Positions 28,051-37,861 are shown, counted from the stretch's first letter. The stretch is DNA of 64,000 nt from Nannocystis sp. (GCF_016714285.1 NZ_JADJNN010000008.1:62001-126000); one strand, 5' to 3'. The notes: generated by a model not told the origin, from the letters alone. Translations and numbers: made by a program.

Positions 28051-28881
28051 TCAGGCGGGGTCGACGAGACGGCGGGTGAACTCGGGGAGGGCAAAGGCGG
28101 CGCGGGCGATCGCAGGGTTGAAGTAGTTGCAGCGCAGGGCCTGGGCGCGGCGCTCGTCGAGGGTCGCGGGGCTGCGATCGTCGCTGGCGAGGGCGAAGGT
28201 CCAGCAACCACCGGGATAGGTGGGGATGTTGCCGATGTAGCCGTGGACCTCGCGGAACACGCCGCGCAGCTCGTTGAAGACGGCGCGGACGGTGGCAGCC
28301 GCGTAGAAGGGCGACTCGGTCTGGGCGCTGATCACCCCGCCAGGACGCAGGGCCTGGCGCAGGTCGGCGAAGAAGCTGCCCGCGAACAGGCCCGCGGCGA
28401 GACCGATCGGCTCCGAGGAGTCGACCAGGGCGGCGTCGAAGGTGCCGGCGTGGCTGCGGACGTAGTCGACGGCGTCGCTGAAGACGAGCTCGACCCGCGG
28501 GTCGTCGAGGTGGCCGGCGACCGAGGGGATCCATCGCTGGCAGACGCGGGTGACTCGCTCGTCGATCTCGCAGAGGACCACGCGCTCGACCCCGGGGTGC
28601 TTGAGGACCTCGCGCACAGTGCCACCGTCGCCGCCGCCGACCACGAGCACCTGGCGTGGAGCCGCATGCACGCACAGCGGGATGTGCGTAATGAGGTCGT
28701 GGTACACGAACTCGTCGAGCTCGGTGAGCATGACCATGTCGTCGAGCAGGAGCAGACGACCGTGGCCGACGGTGTCGTAGACCTTGATGTCCTGGAAGGC
28801 GCTCTGCTCGTGGTGCCGCAGCTCGGTGATGTGGATGCCGATCGCGGAGATGTCGTGGTAGGGCTCGTAGAACCAGGGCAT
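28051..28881 (-). CDS. speE: Polyamine aminopropyltransferase (spermidine synthase)
   Basis: A 276-residue enzyme that transfers an aminopropyl group from decarboxylated SAM to putrescine. It shows the N-terminal beta region (QDIKVYDTVGHGRLLLLDD), the cofactor site VLVVGGGDGGTVREVLKH, IDERVTRVC and the gate-keeping loop ALVDSSEPIGLAAGLF, where the usual form is DSTDPIGPA. Length is normal. No SpeD or ornithine decarboxylase gene is nearby. The substrate could also be another diamine. The ABC-2-like gene upstream ends 124 bases away, separated by hairpins. Confidence 0.92.
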   Translation of the reverse strand: MPWFYEPYHDISAIGIHITELRHHEQSAFQDIKVYDTVGHGRLLLLDDMVMLTELDEFVYHDLITHIPLCVHAAPRQVLVVGGGDGGTVREVLKHPGVERVVLCEIDERVTRVCQRWIPSVAGHLDDPRVELVFSDAVDYVRSHAGTFDAALVDSSEPIGLAAGLFAGSFFADLRQALRPGGVISAQTESPFYAAATVRAVFNELRGVFREVHGYIGNIPTYPGGCWTFALASDDRSPATLDERRAQALRCNYFNPAIARAAFALPEFTRRLVDPA

Positions 28882-28943
28882 GGGCGTTAACGGGGCCGGG
28901 CAGGCGGCGGGGTCTTACCCTGCCCCTGCCCGGGACTCAAGCG

Positions 28944-28999
28944 CGGCCGGCCGGAGGCCGGATCGACCGCCTCGGTCGACCCAGGCCCCGGACGGGGCC
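28944..28999 (-). terminator. Hairpin cluster downstream of the ABC-2-like gene
   Basis: Successive inverted repeats: GGCCCCG-GA-CGGGGCC (28984-28999), CGACCG-CCT-CGGTCG (28964-28978) and a CCGGCC/GGCCGG run at about 28944-28959. They sit just past a stop codon, without a T tract. Confidence 0.45.
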
Positions 29000-29005
29000 G
29001 TGAGG

Positions 29006-31357
29006 CTAATGCAGCCAGCGGCCGCGGCGATCGTTGGCCTCGCTGTCGTCCTCGCTGGTGGGCTCCTCGACCTCGGCAGCGGCGGCGGCCTGGGCCCGGT
29101 CACGCTCGCGGAGGAGGGCGGTCAGGATGAGGCCGAAGCCGGAGCCCCACACGAGGATCATCAGGGCGACCCAGTAGGGGGAGGCATTCATGCCGTAGAG
29201 GAAGGGCAGGCCGGGGCTGTGGGTGATGGCGACGTGGTCGACCTCGAGGCGGTAGACCAGGACGGCGAAGGCGATCTGGACGACCAGCAGGGCGCCGGTG
29301 GCCATGCTGATGCCGAGCTTGCCGTCGCGGCGACGCGAGCTGAGGAGCAGGCCGGCGACGGCCGTCTCGGCGACCAGGATGACCTGGGCCAGCGTGGCCC
29401 ACATGACCTCGGACTGCTCACCGTTGAGGCCCGAGCTGGCCATGACGTTGGTGTAGGCCATGCCGACGACCAGCATGGTCAGGGCCAGTACGCCCTGGAA
29501 GCGGAGGAAGGCGCTGCGGGCCTCGATGTGGCTTGGTACGGCGTGAGCGCGGGCCGGGCGGCGCAGGCTGGCGACCAGCAGCCAGCCGAGCAACGGCAGG
29601 AGGAAGGCGCTGGCGAGGAAGGTGACGAGGTTCAGGCTGTCGAAGCTCTGGGTGTTGATGCGGGCCGAGAGGTCGACCATGGCGAGGGCGGAGCAGCCGA
29701 TGCTGGCGATCGCGAGGGCGATGCCCTCGGCCGGACGGAACAACGGGGCCCAGGCCTGCTCGACGCGCCGGCGCCAGCTCATCAGGCAGATGCCGGCGAT
29801 CATCAGCTGGGTGAGGAGCGCGTAGCCCAGCATGGTCGGGCCGAGCTCGGGGTCGGAGGCGATGGCGAGGTTCTCGCTGCCGGGCAGGCCGGACAGGCCG
29901 ACGACGGCGCCGAGCGAGGCGGGCAGCGGCCCGAGCAGGAGGCCAGCGCTGGCCATGTTGGCGCCGACCAGAGTGCCGCCGACGATGCCGGTGCCGGCGA
30001 TGCCGAGCGCCATGAGGGCGCCGACCAGGAGGGCGTTGACGCGGTGGCCGAGGGCGTCACCGATGCCGATCGCGGTGAGGTGGGTGGCCGCCGCGAGCAC
30101 GCTGATGAGGGCGAGCGGCATGAGCAGCGCGGTCGGTCCGGCGGTGAGGCCGAGGATGACGGTGCTGATGAGCAGGAGGATGCCGCCGCCGAGCATGGCG
30201 AAGACGTTGGGCCCGAGGGTCATGGCCAGAGCCAGGTCGCCAGCGGAGAGGCCGGTCATGCGCAGGACCGGCAGGGTGCCGGCCTCACGCTCGCGGGCGG
30301 TGTGCGTGGCGGTGATGACCGGGCCGACGAGCAGGAGCATCAACGAGGCGAAGCCGAGGAGGACCGAGCCGAGCAGCTGCCAGCGCTGGCTGTCGTCGAC
30401 CGGGGAACGGTAGCGGACGCTGGGCTTCTGGATGCTGGTGAATTCGGCGATCGGGTCGACCAGGCCGTTCTGCCAGATCTTGTCGTCCTTGCGGAAGACG
30501 GCCTCTGCGAGGGTCTTGGCGTTTGTTTGGGCGAGGCCGGCGAGGCTCTGCGAGACCGTGGGCAGGCCGCCGGAGCTGAGCACCCAGCTGGCCAACTCGC
30601 CACCGGCGCCATAAGGATCGCCGTTGAAGAGGTCGGCCCAGAGGGCCTGCCGGTCGGTGCCGCTGGTGTCGATGGCGAAGCCGGCGTCGCGGCGGGCGAG
30701 GCGGTCGAGGCGATCGGCGTGGCCAAGGAGCTGACGGCGCTGGGCCTCGATCTCGCGGAGCAGGACGATGTTGGCGCCGTCGATCTTGCCGTCGTGCACC
30801 TCGAAGGTGGAGGCGGCGACTTGCAGCGCCGAGCTGCGCTGGAGGTCCTCGTCGCGGGTGGTCAGCGGGCGGAGGTCGATGGTGGTGAGGAGGAGGTCCG
30901 AGAGGTCCTTACGGCCGCCCAGGAGGTCGCCCTCGAGGTCGACGGTCTGGGTCTTGAGGATCGACTCGGCGGCGCTGAGGTTGGCGAGGCCCTGGTCGAC
31001 GCGGGCGCGGAGCTCGTGGAGGATCGCCACGCGGACGCGCTGCTGGGCCTGGAACTCGCGGTCGACGTTGGTTTGATCGCGGTCGTCGTACGAGCAGATT
31101 GGCTGTCCAGGGCCATCGCAGACCGCGAAGCGGTGCTCCATGCCGAGGGCTACGCGCACGTCCTGGGCGGCGGGGCTGTCCATCCGCGTCAGGGCGGAGG
31201 TGCCGAGCCAGGTCAGCCCGCTGAGCAGGGTGGCGGCGACCACAGCCGAGAGGACGCGAGGTTTGAGGTCACGGCGCAGAAACGGCCGCAGACGCTGGAG
31301 GAGGGGGCGCGGCCCGTGTGCGGCGCGCGAAGGAGTAGTTTGATGATCGTCGTGCAC
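29006..31357 (-). CDS. ABC-2 type permease-like membrane protein
   Basis: A 783-residue membrane protein with one N-terminal helix, a large loop outside the membrane (about residues 55-350, helical, with Asp/Glu/Arg-rich segments) and about eleven further helices. ATHTAREREAGTLPVLRMTG (around residue 375) is the cytoplasmic ExE-type elbow of ABC-2 permeases. The fused size suggests two permease-like halves. No ATPase gene lies nearby, so a partner must be encoded elsewhere or be absent. The start is the GTG at 31357 with AAGG upstream; the longer frame has no better signal. It is divergent from the phosphohexomutase gene. The transported substrate is unknown. Confidence 0.7.
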   Translation of the reverse strand: MHDDHQTTPSRAAHGPRPLLQRLRPFLRRDLKPRVLSAVVAATLLSGLTWLGTSALTRMDSPAAQDVRVALGMEHRFAVCDGPGQPICSYDDRDQTNVDREFQAQQRVRVAILHELRARVDQGLANLSAAESILKTQTVDLEGDLLGGRKDLSDLLLTTIDLRPLTTRDEDLQRSSALQVAASTFEVHDGKIDGANIVLLREIEAQRRQLLGHADRLDRLARRDAGFAIDTSGTDRQALWADLFNGDPYGAGGELASWVLSSGGLPTVSQSLAGLAQTNAKTLAEAVFRKDDKIWQNGLVDPIAEFTSIQKPSVRYRSPVDDSQRWQLLGSVLLGFASLMLLLVGPVITATHTAREREAGTLPVLRMTGLSAGDLALAMTLGPNVFAMLGGGILLLISTVILGLTAGPTALLMPLALISVLAAATHLTAIGIGDALGHRVNALLVGALMALGIAGTGIVGGTLVGANMASAGLLLGPLPASLGAVVGLSGLPGSENLAIASDPELGPTMLGYALLTQLMIAGICLMSWRRRVEQAWAPLFRPAEGIALAIASIGCSALAMVDLSARINTQSFDSLNLVTFLASAFLLPLLGWLLVASLRRPARAHAVPSHIEARSAFLRFQGVLALTMLVVGMAYTNVMASSGLNGEQSEVMWATLAQVILVAETAVAGLLLSSRRRDGKLGISMATGALLVVQIAFAVLVYRLEVDHVAITHSPGLPFLYGMNASPYWVALMILVWGSGFGLILTALLRERDRAQAAAAAEVEEPTSEDDSEANDRRGRWLH

Positions 31358-31474
31358 GATGGACCCGCCTTGCTCAACTGGTCGACCAGACAACCGGAAG
31401 CACTTGAGTGTTCCATGGAACGACGCGCGCGAGGAGATGATTTCACCGCGCAGCAAGTTCTGTGCAGTTTGAGG

Positions 31475-31480
31475 TAGGAT
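31475..31480 (+). promoter_or_regulatory. -10-like TAGGAT, leaderless spacing
   Basis: TAGGAT lies 7 bases before the GTG at 31488 of the phosphohexomutase gene. Confidence 0.4.
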
Positions 31481-31487
31481 TTCGCCC

Positions 31488-33306
31488 GTGACCGACGCAT
31501 CACACAGCCACCTCGACTCCCTCAACCTGGGGCTGCCCGCCGACACCGAGCGGGCGGTCCGCCGGTGGATCGATGATCCTCATTATGCGAGCGAGCGACC
31601 GGCGCTCGATGCCCTGCTCGCGGAGGTCGCGGGGGGCTCGGACGCGGCTCGGGCCGAGCTCCTGGATGCGTTCTCGCAGGTGCTCCCGATCGGGACCGGG
31701 GGCCGGCGCGGTCGGGTCGGGCCAGGGCCCAATCGGATGAACTCGGTGGTGGTGCGCGAGACGGCCCAGGGGGTGGTCGACGCGTTGCGTGCGGCCGGGG
31801 ACACACCCCAGGTGGCGATCGTCTACGACACGCGGATGCACTCGCGCCAGTTCGCCTATGCGGTTGCCGAGGAGTGTGCGGCCGGCGGGCTGACGGTGAT
31901 CCTCCTGGATGCGCCGCGACCGACGCCCGAGCTGTCGTTCCTCGTGCGACGCATGGGATGTGGCGCGGGCGTCGTGGTGAGCGCCAGTCACAACCCGCCG
32001 GAGGACAACGGGATCAAGATCTACGGACCGGACGGGGCGCAAGTGCTTGGGGCGCGCGACACGGCGCTGATGCGGGCGATCCTCGCGGCGGGGGATGGGA
32101 CATCGGGGCGGGTCGGCGTGGCGCGGGGGCTCATCCATGTGATCGCGCCAGAACAGGTGCTGGAGTGAGGCGGACCGGCCGTACCACGACTATGTGCTGG
32201 CGCAGGGCGTGGTCCCGGGGTCGCTCGAGGCGCGGGGCTTCTCGCTGGTGTTCACGCCGCTGCATGGGGTCGGGCACACCAGCGCGGGCGAGGTGCTCAA
32301 GGCCCGTGGTCTGACCGTGCACCTGGTCGCGGTCCAGTGTGATCCGGACGGCGGACGGTTCTCGACCGTGGCGTCGGCCAACCCGGAGCTGCCGGTGTCG
32401 ATGGCGATGGGGGTGGCGCTGGCGGAGTCGGTGGGGGCGCAGCTGGTGCTGGCCACTGATCCGGACGCGGACCGGCTCGGGGCGACCGTTCGTGGCCGGG
32501 ATGGCGGGATGGTGGCCATCGACGGCAATCGCCTCGGGGTGCTGATGCTCGACCATGTGCTCGACAACATGGCCGGGCGGCTGCCGCCGAACGGTTGGGT
32601 GCTGACGACGCTGGTGACCACGCCCCTGCTCGCGGCGATGGCACGGGCACACGGGGTCGAGGTGGTCGACGATCTCCTGGTGGGGTTCAAGCATCACGCC
32701 GGGATGATGGCTGAACGTCCAGAGAAGACTCTGATTTTTGGCTGCGAAGAGAGTCACGGCTATGTCCGGGGGGACGACATCCGCGACAAGGATGGGGCGA
32801 TCGCAGCGTTGTTGCTGGCGGAGTGCGCTGCGGTGGCCCATGCCGAGGGACGCACGCTGTTCGATAACCTCGAGAGGATCTGGTGCCGTTACGGGTATCA
32901 CCTCGAAAAGACAGCTAATTTGGTGGCGCCTGGCCTCGCTGGTCGGCGCGCCATTTCGCATGTGATGGAGACCTGGCGAGCGGCGCCTCCGGCAGGCTTC
33001 GCCGGGCTGGCGGTCGTTCGGGTCGATGACCGCTCGCAGCCGCGGAGCACCGGTTCGGTCACCCGCGACCTGCCCGGCGACGTGCTCAGCTTTGAGCTCG
33101 AGGGGGACGGTCGTGGCTGTCGGGTGGTGCTGCGGCCGAGTGGGACGGAGCCCAAGTTGAAGGTCTATGCGCTGGCCCGCAGCGCCGCCAACTTGCCGCT
33201 GGACCAGCTCGCGGCGGTGAGGTTGGACATCGACGGGCTGATTGAACGGGTGCTGCGCGAGGCAGAGGCGGCCGCGCGAGCGATCATGCAGCCGCTGTTG
33301 GCCTGA
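31488..33306 (+). CDS. Phosphoglucomutase/phosphomannomutase, split by a frameshift
   Basis: The alpha-D-phosphohexomutase family is unmistakable, but the gene lies in two frames. The first (31488-32168) carries IGTGGRRGRVGPGPNRMN and the phosphoserine loop VVSASHNPPEDNGIKIYG, then stops at TGA 32166. The second resumes one base later (SEADRPYHDYVL at about 32164) with LVLATDPDADRLGA (metal loop), FGCEESHGYVRGDDIRDKDG (sugar loop) and VVLRPSGTEPKLKVYA (phosphate loop). Joined, it would be about 606 residues, the size of PgcA-type mutases that interconvert hexose 1- and 6-phosphates. All four loops are intact, which favours a sequencing error or a very recent mutation. If read separately, the second half could start at the GTG at 32194. 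Confidence 0.8.
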
Positions 33307-33319
33307 GCTAGGGGGAGAT

Positions 33320-34630
33320 GTGAGGCGGTGGATCGCAGGGCTCTCGCTGGTGCTGGCGGCGCTGCTTCTGTGGTTGTGGTGGAGTGATGTGCCGGTGGGC
33401 AAGGCCGGTTCCGGCAAGCGCACCGGCCGGCGGTCGGCCGTGGCCGGCGGGTCGGCGAGCGGGTCGATGGGGATCGGGAGCCGTGGTGAGGCGGATCGCA
33501 GCGGCGTTGGCCAGGTGCGGGGGCGGATCGTCGACAGCGACGGGATGCCGGTGACCGACGGGCGGGTGATCCTTCATTGTCTGCCGAGGGGGGGGTCGCA
33601 CAGCTTCCCGATCGACGCCGGGGTGGTCGAGGTCGGCGAGGAGGGGCAGTTCGTCGGGCCCGGTTGCCGGGGCCTGGTCTGCGCTGAATTCCGCCATACG
33701 CACCTGTTGCCGCGCGAGCCGTGGGTGTTCGAGCCGAATCAGAGCGAGCAGATGGTGACGGCGCGGCCGCTGGAGCGGATCGTCGGGACTGTGGTCGACG
33801 TGGAGGGACAGCCGGTGGCCGGGGCCCGCCTGATGGTCCGGCGCGGGAGCGACGACGACCCGACCGCGCTGCCGCCGTTTACGACCAGCACCACGACGAG
33901 CGACGCGGAGGGGGGCTTTGGCTTCGCCCGCGTCGAGCGGCCGCCCTGTGATCCCTGCGGGGAGGCCAGCGGGCGCTGTGAAGTCGGCGATGCGGCGGAG
34001 GTGCCGGCCTACAACGCGCTGGTGCTCGTGGCTCGCGCCCCCGGGTTTCGTAGCGTCGAGCGAGCCGTCGAGCTCGGGCAGGAGGACTGGCAGGTGACCC
34101 TGTTGCCGCCGTTGCCGGCGCTGCGGGGTACGGTACGGGATGCGGAGGGTCGGGCGTACCCGCGGGCGCGCGTGCTGGCGCGCTCGCATGTGCGCGGATA
34201 CGAGGTGCACCAGGCGGTGGTGAAGGACGGGAGCTTCGCGCTGGCCGAGCTGGGGGAGGGGGGCTACGACCTGCGGGTGCTCCAGGACGGGGTCACTCTG
34301 GCGACGGCGAACGAGGTGGACGCGGGGACCGAGGTGACGCTGGTCGGCGATCGTCCGGCAGAGGGACCGACCCTGGTAATTGAGGTTGTGCGGCGCGACG
34401 GCGGGGATGGGGTGGCCGGGGCGCTGGTCGATGGTGGGCCGTTTGCGGGCGCCCGCACGGACGCAGACGGACGGGTGCAGGCGGAGGATGTGGCGCCGGG
34501 TCGCTATGCGCTGGTCATCCGGGCTCCTGGCTCGGGGACGCAGCGGCGCGAGATCGAGGTAGCGGCGGGAGCCGGCGAGGCGGGCGGAGCGATCGTCCAC
34601 CGAGTCGACATCGTGTACGACGCGCCCTAG
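33320..34630 (+). CDS. Membrane-anchored protein with regulatory-like beta-sandwich domains
   Basis: A 436-residue protein starting at the GTG at 33320, with GGGGGAG just upstream and the mutase stop 13 bases back. One N-terminal helix (IAGLSLVLAALLLWLWW) anchors it. The rest has three to four carboxypeptidase-regulatory-like units with the pattern G.V.D..G.PV.GA...: GRIVDSDGMPVTDGRVIL, GTVVDVEGQPVAGARLMVR, GTVRDAEGRAYPRARVLA and GDGVAGALVDGGPFAGARTD. These beta-sandwich domains are usually binding or structural modules in the envelope. The stop codon is directly followed by the kinase start in a duplicated junction. A role as extracytoplasmic partner of the kinase is inferred. Confidence 0.75.
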   Translation: MRRWIAGLSLVLAALLLWLWWSDVPVGKAGSGKRTGRRSAVAGGSASGSMGIGSRGEADRSGVGQVRGRIVDSDGMPVTDGRVILHCLPRGGSHSFPIDAGVVEVGEEGQFVGPGCRGLVCAEFRHTHLLPREPWVFEPNQSEQMVTARPLERIVGTVVDVEGQPVAGARLMVRRGSDDDPTALPPFTTSTTTSDAEGGFGFARVERPPCDPCGEASGRCEVGDAAEVPAYNALVLVARAPGFRSVERAVELGQEDWQVTLLPPLPALRGTVRDAEGRAYPRARVLARSHVRGYEVHQAVVKDGSFALAELGEGGYDLRVLQDGVTLATANEVDAGTEVTLVGDRPAEGPTLVIEVVRRDGGDGVAGALVDGGPFAGARTDADGRVQAEDVAPGRYALVIRAPGSGTQRREIEVAAGAGEAGGAIVHRVDIVYDAP

Positions 34631-34752
34631 GCGTGCGCGACGAGGACGATCGTCCGGGTCGACATCGTGTACGACGCGCCCTAGGCGTGCGCGACGAGGA
34701 CGATCGTCCGGGTCGACATCGTGTACAACGCGCCCTAGGCGTGCGCGACGAG
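34591..34752. repeat. 54-base tandem duplication across a gene junction
   Basis: Two full units (34631-34684, 34685-34738) plus a partial one on each side. Each unit holds a copy of the stop codon of the upstream gene and the GTG start of the kinase gene. Because 54 is a multiple of three, the kinase gains 18 residues per copy (RDEDDRPGRHRVRRALGV). Confidence 0.85.
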
Positions 34753-37700
34753 GCAGCGACCCATCATGACGAGTTCCCGCGGGGCTTCGGGAAGTTCGTA
34801 CTGCTCCGCGAGATGGCCCGCGGGGGGATGGGCGCGCTGTACCTCGCGGCGGCTGGCGAGCATGGCGGGCTCGAGAAGCTGTGCGTGGTCAAGACCTTGC
34901 TCGCCGACGCCGATGCTGATGAGGACGGCGCGCTCGGTCGCCGCTTCTTCGATGAGGCTCGTGTGGTCGTGCGCCTGAATCACGCCAACCTCGTACAGGT
35001 GTTCGATGTCGGGGCCGTGGAGGGTCAGCTCTACCTGGCGATGGAGCTGGTGGACGGGAAGGACCTGCGGGCGGTGTGGAACCGCTGCGCACAGCTGCAG
35101 CGGCGGATCCCGGTCGACATCGCGGTGTTCGTGGTCCGCGAGCTGCTCCGCGGGCTGGCGTATGTGCACGACGCGATGGGGCTCGGCTTGGTCCATCGTG
35201 ACATCTCACCGCCGAACATCCTGGTCGGCTACCGCGGCGAGGTGAAGCTGACGGACTTCGGTCTGGCGAAGAGCGTGCTGCGCTCGGAGATCACGAGCCC
35301 GGGGCGGGTGCTCGGCCGCTTCAACTACCTCTCGCCGGAGCAGGCCCGGGGTCAGGCGGTCGACCGGCGCACCGACATTTATGCGGCGGGGATCGTGCTC
35401 TGGGAATTACTCACGGGGCGGCAGTTGTTCTCCGCGAGCGTGGCGAGCCACGGCGCGACGCTCGCGGCCGCCCGTGACCCGTTCGTGCGGGCGCCCTCGG
35501 AGCTGGTCCCTGAGATACCGGATGGCCTCGACTCGATCGTGTTGCGGGCCCTCGGGACCGAGCGAGAGCAGCGCTATCAGACGGCGGACCGCTTCCGTGC
35601 GAGCCTTTCGGAGATCCTCGCGCGAAATTATCCGAGCTGTGATACGGACCGGATTGGCGGGTTTATGCGCGACATCTTCGCGCGAGACCACAAATTTGAG
35701 ACTCACGACTACGCGAGCTACGTTCGCGAAGATTTCTCCAGGGTCCGGGAGCAAGGTCGGGGGCAGGATGCCGTCAGCCTTTCGGACTCCATGGACATCC
35801 CACGCCGGGGCCGACGGGCAGCAAGCGAGAGCAGGATGGCGGATATCGAGGAAATGGGCCTTCTCAGCGGCCACACAGCGAAGCCCACGGCGTCGACCCG
35901 GGAGGAGGCAGAACAGCGCTGGGGTACCGTCGTCGCCGGTCGTTACCGGGTCGAGGACCTGCAGGTCTTCGACGGCATGGGCGCGCTGTATCGGGCCCGC
36001 GACACCGAGCGTGGGGTTCCGTGTGCGCTGCGCGTGCTGCCGGAGATCTATGCCCGCGAACCGGAGGTGATGGCCCGCTTCATGGCCGACGCCCAGGCGG
36101 CGCAGGAGCTCAAGCACCCGAACATCGCGCAGGTGTTCGACATCGGCAAGCTCGACGACGGGGCCGTGTACGCGGTGACCGAGCTGCTCGATGGCCAGAG
36201 CCTGGCGACGATCATCCAGGAGGAAGGTCGCATCTCGCCAGGGCGGGCCGTCCACGTGGCCAGCCAGGTGTGCCGCGCGCTGGGCACGGCGCACGAGTCG
36301 GGGATCATCCACCGCGACTTCAAGCCCAGCAACATCGTGCTGGTGGCGCAGGAGGGCGACCTCGACTTCGTGAAGGTCGTCGACTTCGGCATCTGCTCGC
36401 ACGTCGACAGCGAGCCGTCGACGACCACCTCACAGCAGGAGTTGATCATCGGCTCGCCCGATTACATGGCCCCCGAGCAGGCCGCTGGCGCCGAGGCCAA
36501 CCCGGCGTGTGACATCTACGCGCTCGGGGCGGTGCTGTTCGAGACGCTGAGCGGGCGTCTGCCGTACAAGGGGCGCAACGCGATCGACGTGCTGATCCAG
36601 AAGGGTGCACGCGACGCGCCCCGGGTCACGGATGTGGCGCCGGACGTGCCCGAGGGGCTCGCCGACGTGATCGCGGCCTGCCTGTCGCGGCGACCCGAGG
36701 AGCGGCCGTCGTCGATGCGGGTGCTCGAGGTTGAGCTGCTGCGGGCGCTCGACAGCAAGGCGCCGCGACCGGTGAAGAGCGCCGTCGCGGCGGCGCTGGC
36801 TGGCGCCGGGGTGCCCCGTTTGGACACGTCGGAGCGATCGGCGAACCTGCCGTTACCGCCTCCGCCGGAGAGCGCGTCGAGCTCGTCGATGCGGGCGCCG
36901 GTCAGCAACGAGGCGTCGGCCTCGGGGCCACGCACGGGCCCGGCGAGCGGCCCCAGCGGGCTGACGCCGGTGACGGCGATGCGAGAGGAGCGTCGGGAGC
37001 CATCGTCAGTGCAGCGGCCGCCTGAGCCGCTGGTCGAGCGACCGACCCAGCAGGACGTCGTCGAGCCGGTGCAGCAGAGCTCGAACGGTTGGTTGTGGCT
37101 GGTGGCCGGCGGCACGCTGATCATCGCGGCGGTGCTGCTGTACCCGCAGCTGTTCGGCGGCGGTCCGGTGCCGCCAAAGCCCGACGCCAAGGGTGGCGAG
37201 GTCGTGGTGAAGACCAGCGCCGATGTGGCCGAGCCCGATGAGCCCGACACGGTCGAGCCGGAGCCGCCGGTCCCACCACCGGCACCGACGCACGACCCGA
37301 TGGTGATCGTGACCCGCGCCGAGCTCGCGCTGGGGGAGGGCCGGCTGACTGCGCCGGCGGGCAACAACCTCTCGGAGTACCTGCAGCAGCTGGCCACGCT
37401 CGACGCGGGCAACGAGGCGATCGCTCGCCTTCGCGGCAAGGCGGTCGAGGGCCTGCTGGCGAAGGGCAGCAAGGAGCTGGCCGACAAGCACGCGCACGAG
37501 GCCGCGGCCTTCCTGCGCGAGCTGTTCGTGCTGGCCCCGGACAACAAGGACGCGATCGCACCGTTCACGGAGGCCGTGCTCACCGAGAGCAGGATCTTGC
37601 GCCACATGAAGGCGTGGGACGAGATCCTGCCGCTGATCGAGGAGGTCACGAAGGTTAACCCCAAGAGCTTCGACGCGCAGATGCTCCGCGGGCAGACGCT

Positions 37701-37824
37701 CGCGGGCCTCGGTCGCTGGACCGACGCCGTCGAGGCCTACAAGGCCGCGACCGCGCTGCGCAAGAAGGACAAGCCCGCCAAGGCGGCGCTCGCCGAGGCG
37801 AAGAAGAAGGCGGCGGGAAAGTAG
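34633..37824 (+). CDS. Membrane protein with two tandem Ser/Thr kinase domains
   Basis: Up to 1063 residues, counted from the GTG at 34633, which is 2 bases after the upstream stop; the GTGs at 34687 and 34741 are alternative starts created by the junction duplication. Kinase 1 has REMARGGMGALY, CVVKTLL (Lys), HRDISPPNIL and DFGLAK. Kinase 2 (from about residue 435) has FDGMGALY and HRDFKPSNIVL, DFGIC and MAPEQAAGAEANPACD, but CALRVLPE carries Arg in place of the ATP-binding Lys. It may therefore be a pseudokinase. A Pro/Ser-rich stretch, one membrane helix (WLWLVAGGTLIIAAVLL, near residue 820) and a TPR-like helical tail outside the membrane follow. HRDISPPN in place of HRDxKPxN is common in myxobacterial kinases. 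Confidence 0.88.
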   Translation: MRDEDDRPGRHRVRRALGVRDEDDRPGRHRVQRALGVRDEAATHHDEFPRGFGKFVLLREMARGGMGALYLAAAGEHGGLEKLCVVKTLLADADADEDGALGRRFFDEARVVVRLNHANLVQVFDVGAVEGQLYLAMELVDGKDLRAVWNRCAQLQRRIPVDIAVFVVRELLRGLAYVHDAMGLGLVHRDISPPNILVGYRGEVKLTDFGLAKSVLRSEITSPGRVLGRFNYLSPEQARGQAVDRRTDIYAAGIVLWELLTGRQLFSASVASHGATLAAARDPFVRAPSELVPEIPDGLDSIVLRALGTEREQRYQTADRFRASLSEILARNYPSCDTDRIGGFMRDIFARDHKFETHDYASYVREDFSRVREQGRGQDAVSLSDSMDIPRRGRRAASESRMADIEEMGLLSGHTAKPTASTREEAEQRWGTVVAGRYRVEDLQVFDGMGALYRARDTERGVPCALRVLPEIYAREPEVMARFMADAQAAQELKHPNIAQVFDIGKLDDGAVYAVTELLDGQSLATIIQEEGRISPGRAVHVASQVCRALGTAHESGIIHRDFKPSNIVLVAQEGDLDFVKVVDFGICSHVDSEPSTTTSQQELIIGSPDYMAPEQAAGAEANPACDIYALGAVLFETLSGRLPYKGRNAIDVLIQKGARDAPRVTDVAPDVPEGLADVIAACLSRRPEERPSSMRVLEVELLRALDSKAPRPVKSAVAAALAGAGVPRLDTSERSANLPLPPPPESASSSSMRAPVSNEASASGPRTGPASGPSGLTPVTAMREERREPSSVQRPPEPLVERPTQQDVVEPVQQSSNGWLWLVAGGTLIIAAVLLYPQLFGGGPVPPKPDAKGGEVVVKTSADVAEPDEPDTVEPEPPVPPPAPTHDPMVIVTRAELALGEGRLTAPAGNNLSEYLQQLATLDAGNEAIARLRGKAVEGLLAKGSKELADKHAHEAAAFLRELFVLAPDNKDAIAPFTEAVLTESRILRHMKAWDEILPLIEEVTKVNPKSFDAQMLRGQTLAGLGRWTDAVEAYKAATALRKKDKPAKAALAEAKKKAAGK

Positions 37825-37832
37825 CCTGCAGC

Positions 37833-37861
37833 GCCGCGCGACGAGATGCTCGTCGCGGCGG
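37833..37861. terminator. Hairpin between convergent kinase and MbtH genes
   Basis: GCCGCGCGACGAG, loop ATG, CTCGTCGCGGC: 11-12 base pairs with a bulge, just past the kinase stop and downstream of the convergent MbtH gene. No T tract. Confidence 0.55.

Noticed and set aside
28880..31477. Long plus-strand frames opposite the ABC-2-like gene, the antiporter genes (38150-40012, 40337-43538), the M16 gene (53682-56843) and SppA 2 (58429-60930)
   Set aside because: Very high third-position GC leaves antisense frames open; their products are Gly/Asp/Glu/Val-rich without motifs, while the opposite strand holds clear families.
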